From: Trueperella sp.
Lineage (GTDB): Bacteria; Actinomycetota; Actinomycetes; Actinomycetales; Actinomycetaceae
Reading direction: 5' to 3'
NCBI GenBank assembly: GCA_022783305.1
Contig: JALEWQ010000041.1
Location: forward strand, 1 to 35,233
DNA length: 35,233 bases
The notes under the pieces: model-generated
The model's input: only the letters and a program-made list of their open reading frames with translations
The model's database searches: none
What the model was told of the DNA's origin: nothing
Shown here: piece after piece, positions 33,212-35,233 of the stretch
Layout of the letters: each line of letters opens with the position of its first letter
Numbering within the stretch: position 1 is the stretch's first letter
Program-made: the position numbers and the translations under genes

Positions 33212-33244
33212 GTTAACCTACCCGGTGAATTGTGTTCACCTGAA
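33212..33244. promoter_or_regulatory. PHO-box-like RegX3 binding-site candidate
   Basis: GTTAACCTACC (33212-33222) and GTTCACCTGAA (33234-33244) are direct repeats exactly 22 bases apart. GGTGAA (33224-33229) and TTCACC (33235-33240) form a perfect inverted repeat with a 5-base spacer. GTTCACC-type repeats in 11-base register are the PHO-box pattern of Streptomyces PhoP, and related repeats bind RegX3. The site lies between divergent senX3 and phoU and could control both. Confidence 0.6.
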
Positions 33245-33340
33245 CGTGATGAAATCTCACGAGGGAGCGAAGCCGCGCCCCTCGTAGCCCGTCAACCGGG
33301 TCACTCACATCCATCCGCGGCACACGAACAAGGAGTACCG

Positions 33341-34015
33341 TTGCGCGAACAATTCCGTCAGCAGATGCAAGAGCTGTCTGACACCCTCGTCTTGCAAGCC
33401 AAGGCCGCCGCGAAAGCGATGAGCGGCGCCGCCGCCTCCCTCAAGGACGCGAACCTCGCACTCGCCGAACGGGTCATCGACGCCGACCACTCCATCGACA
33501 TGCTCGAGCGAAACATCGACGACATGGGTATCTCCCTCCTCGCCCGCCAGGCACCAGTCGCCGGCGACCTTCGCACCGTTGTCTCCGCACTACGCCTGTC
33601 CGCCACCCTCGAACGCATGGGCGACCTCGCCCGCCACGTCGCCTACGTCGCCCGCGGACGCTTCCCCCACGCCGTCGTCCAGGGCGAAGTCAAGGATCTG
33701 TTCGAGGAGATGGCCACCAAGGCTGCCGAGGTCGGCGTGCTCGTGGCGCGCCTCGTCGAGACCCAAGACCTGTCCATCGCCGACCGTATCATCGCCGACG
33801 ACGACGTCCTCGACGACCTCCACACCCGCACCTTCGACTACGTCCTCGATGAGTCTCTGGAGCTGACCCGCCAGGAGATCGTCGACATCATCCTGCTCGG
33901 CCGCTACCTTGAGCGCTTTGGCGATCACGGCGTCTCGGTGGCTCACCGCATGCGCTTTCTCGTCACCGGCATGGCGCTGGACGCGGAGGAGATGGGCCAG
34001 ATCGAGGAGTTCTAA
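33341..34015 (+). CDS. phoU: Phosphate-specific transport regulator PhoU
   Basis: The 224-residue all-helical product has the two PhoU repeats: MREQFRQQMQELSDTLVLQA, DADHSIDMLERNID, LARQAPVAGDLRTVVSALRLSATLERMGDLARHVA, and the second-half LLGRYLERFGDHGVSVAHRM with the conserved ERxGDH metal-binding motif. PhoU links the Pst transporter to the SenX3-RegX3 pair. The start is TTG at 33341 with AAGGAG 6 bases upstream; upstream in-frame codons encode residues unlike the family. No pst genes are in the window. Confidence 0.94.
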   Translation: MREQFRQQMQELSDTLVLQAKAAAKAMSGAAASLKDANLALAERVIDADHSIDMLERNIDDMGISLLARQAPVAGDLRTVVSALRLSATLERMGDLARHVAYVARGRFPHAVVQGEVKDLFEEMATKAAEVGVLVARLVETQDLSIADRIIADDDVLDDLHTRTFDYVLDESLELTRQEIVDIILLGRYLERFGDHGVSVAHRMRFLVTGMALDAEEMGQIEEF

Positions 34016-34021
34016 GGCTCT

Positions 34022-34078
34022 GGCTGGGCTGGCTCTCGCCGGCTGGGCTGGCGCTCGTCGGCCGGGCCGGGCTAGGCG
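34022..34078. repeat. Three tandem 19-bp GC-rich repeats
   Basis: Units at 34022-34040, 34041-34059 and 34060-34078 are based on GGCTGGGCTGGCGCTCGYC; the third is more diverged. They begin 7 bases past the phoU stop and precede the large hairpin. Confidence 0.6.
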
Positions 34079-34099
34079 GATTGGGCACTCGCACGGCAA

Positions 34100-34146
34100 G
34101 GCGGGCGGCTCCGAACCGGCATTCGCCACGTTCGGAGCCGCCCGCC
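34100..34146. terminator. Bidirectional terminator between phoU and gpmA
   Basis: Seventeen bases at 34100-34116 (GGCGGGCGGCTCCGAAC) pair perfectly with 34130-34146, with a 13-base loop. It lies between convergent phoU and gpmA, 15 bases from the gpmA stop, so it should end both transcripts. There is no T-run on either side. Confidence 0.75.
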
Positions 34147-34161
34147 CTGTGCAGTCTCCTG

Positions 34162-34902
34162 CTACTTGCCCTGGTTGGCCACGGCCTCGATGGCGGCCTT
34201 TGCCGCCTCGGGGTCGAGGTAGGTGCCACCCTTCTTGACCGGCTTGAGGGTTTCCTCGTCAAGCTCGTAGTAGAGCGGGATGCCGGTGGGGATATTGAGG
34301 CCGGAGATGTCTTCGTCCGAGATCTCGTCCAGCATCTTGACGATGGCACGCAGCGAGTTGCCGTGGGCCGCGATCATCACGGTCTTACCCGTCTTCAGAT
34401 CCGGGACGATGGCCTCCTCCCAGTACGGGAGCAGGCGGGCGATGACGTCCTTGAGGCACTCCGACAGCGGAATTGGCTCTCCGGCGTAGCGCGGGTCAGA
34501 ATCCTGTGAGTACTCGGAGCCGACCTCGATCTCCGGCGGGGCGACGTCGAAGGAACGACGCCACTGCATGAACTTCTCCTCGCCGTACTCGTCGCGGATC
34601 TCCTTCTTGTTCTTGCCTTGCAGGGCGCCGTAGTGACGCTCGTTGAGGCGCCAGTTCCGGTGAACCGGGATCCAGTGGCGGTCGGCGGTGTCGAGCGCAA
34701 GATTCGCAGTCATGATCGCGCGGCGTAGCAGCGACGTGTGGAGAATGTCGGGCAGCACACCCGCATCGGTGAGGAGCTTGCCGGCGTGGCTCGCTTCCTT
34801 CACGCCCTTCTCCGACAGCGGCACATCCACCCATCCGGTGAAGAGGTTCTTTGCGTTCCATTCGCTCTCGCCGTGGCGAACGAGCACCAACTTGTACACC
34901 AT
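34162..34902 (-). CDS. gpmA: 2,3-bisphosphoglycerate-dependent phosphoglycerate mutase
   Basis: The 246-residue product is a histidine-phosphatase-fold glycolytic mutase. Seen are [29 protein letters not shown] (phospho-His10), [11 protein letters not shown], the catalytic glutamate in [16 protein letters not shown], and [17 protein letters not shown] with the second histidine. It interconverts 3- and 2-phosphoglycerate. The start at 34902 has AGAAGGA 5 bases upstream; the longer frame beyond it is not family-like. On the minus strand TAGAAT (34952-34957) is a possible -10, and a hairpin around 34930-34941 sits in the leader. Confidence 0.95.
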   Translation of the reverse strand: MVYKLVLVRHGESEWNAKNLFTGWVDVPLSEKGVKEASHAGKLLTDAGVLPDILHTSLLRRAIMTANLALDTADRHWIPVHRNWRLNERHYGALQGKNKKEIRDEYGEEKFMQWRRSFDVAPPEIEVGSEYSQDSDPRYAGEPIPLSECLKDVIARLLPYWEEAIVPDLKTGKTVMIAAHGNSLRAIVKMLDEISDEDISGLNIPTGIPLYYELDEETLKPVKKGGTYLDPEAAKAAIEAVANQGK

Positions 34903-34972
34903 ATTGTTCCTTCTCTTTCGAAGAGGTTGCGCGTTTTCGCGCATCAACTTCATTCTATCGTTTAATGGTCCC

Positions 34973-35233
34973 TCATTTGTGGGACTCCTCGCGCGGCAGC
35001 TGTTCCCACCTGACCCCCAGGTCGGTGCCCGCGATGAGGTTCGCATATGCGTCCTCCGCCGCAGCCTCGATCCCGTCCGCCACGTCCTCGCCAGCTGAAA
35101 TCAGCTCCACCACGAATGCCCCCGAGTGCGGACATTCACGAGCTTCCCGGACAGCCCAACCTCCACTGCCACGCATCCGCCCGTCAGAGGGCAGGCCGGC
35201 CAACCATGCGTCCGCGGCGACCCGCGCGCGCGT
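34973..35233 (-). CDS. C-terminal part of an unrecognised protein (runs off window)
   Basis: An open frame enters from the right edge and ends at 34973; the 86 residues visible include [46 protein letters not shown]. The composition is protein-like (amphipathic helix near the end) and the frame is continuous to the window edge, so this is probably the 3' end of a gene lying beyond it. I do not recognise a family. It lies just upstream of gpmA on the same strand. Confidence 0.5.
   Translation of the reverse strand, partial: TRARVAADAWLAGLPSDGRMRGSGGWAVREARECPHSGAFVVELISAGEDVADGIEAAAEDAYANLIAGTDLGVRWEQLPREESHK

Overview
The window looks like chromosomal DNA of a high-GC Gram-positive bacterium (Actinomycetota), most likely near Actinomycetaceae. 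This rests on the block gpmA / phoU / senX3-regX3 / carD / ispD-ispF and cysS-rlmB, a LytR C-terminal-domain protein, frequent GTG/TTG starts, and tightly overlapping genes with GC-rich shadow frames. No rRNA, tRNA, CRISPR array or intact insertion sequence was seen. The genus is inference.

Left end (1-9300): a low-GC pair on the minus strand encodes a secreted permuted papain-like amidase and a lipoprotein behind a near-consensus promoter. It is followed by a small membrane protein, a frameshifted and 3'-truncated ClbS/DfsB-family remnant, an M20 amidohydrolase, a membrane protein with a Pro/Glu/Asp-rich linker, a beta-helix protein without an export signal, an MBL-fold hydrolase, a GNAT acetyltransferase and a LytR_C protein.

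Middle (9300-19000): a uracil/xanthine permease, a translationally coupled pair (an unrecognised protein plus an ASCH-domain protein), overlapping cysS-rlmB, a UMF1-type MFS transporter, and a RloA/RloB (AbiL-like) ATPase-nuclease pair that is a candidate phage-defence module.

Right (19000-29400): a complete L-arabinose locus on the minus strand. The order is chvE-like binding protein, gguA-like ATPase, gguB-like permease, araD, araA, araB and an aldose 1-epimerase. A divergent LacI-family regulator and operator-like palindromes in the shared control region complete it. Together they import the pentose, interconvert its anomers, and convert it to ribulose, ribulose-5-phosphate and xylulose-5-phosphate.

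Right end (29400-35233): ispF, ispD and carD overlap end to start, followed by regX3-senX3, a divergent phoU, a convergent gpmA and a gene cut by the window edge. A PHO-box-like site lies between senX3 and phoU. The carD-ispD-ispF-cysS-rlmB order familiar in Actinobacteria is split here by about 14 kb carrying the arabinose, RloAB and MFS genes.

No clearly undescribed system can be proven from sequence alone. The best leads are the secreted amidase-lipoprotein pair, the beta-helix protein with its palindrome, the stand-alone RloAB island beside a 17-bp inverted repeat, and the coupled unknown/ASCH pair.
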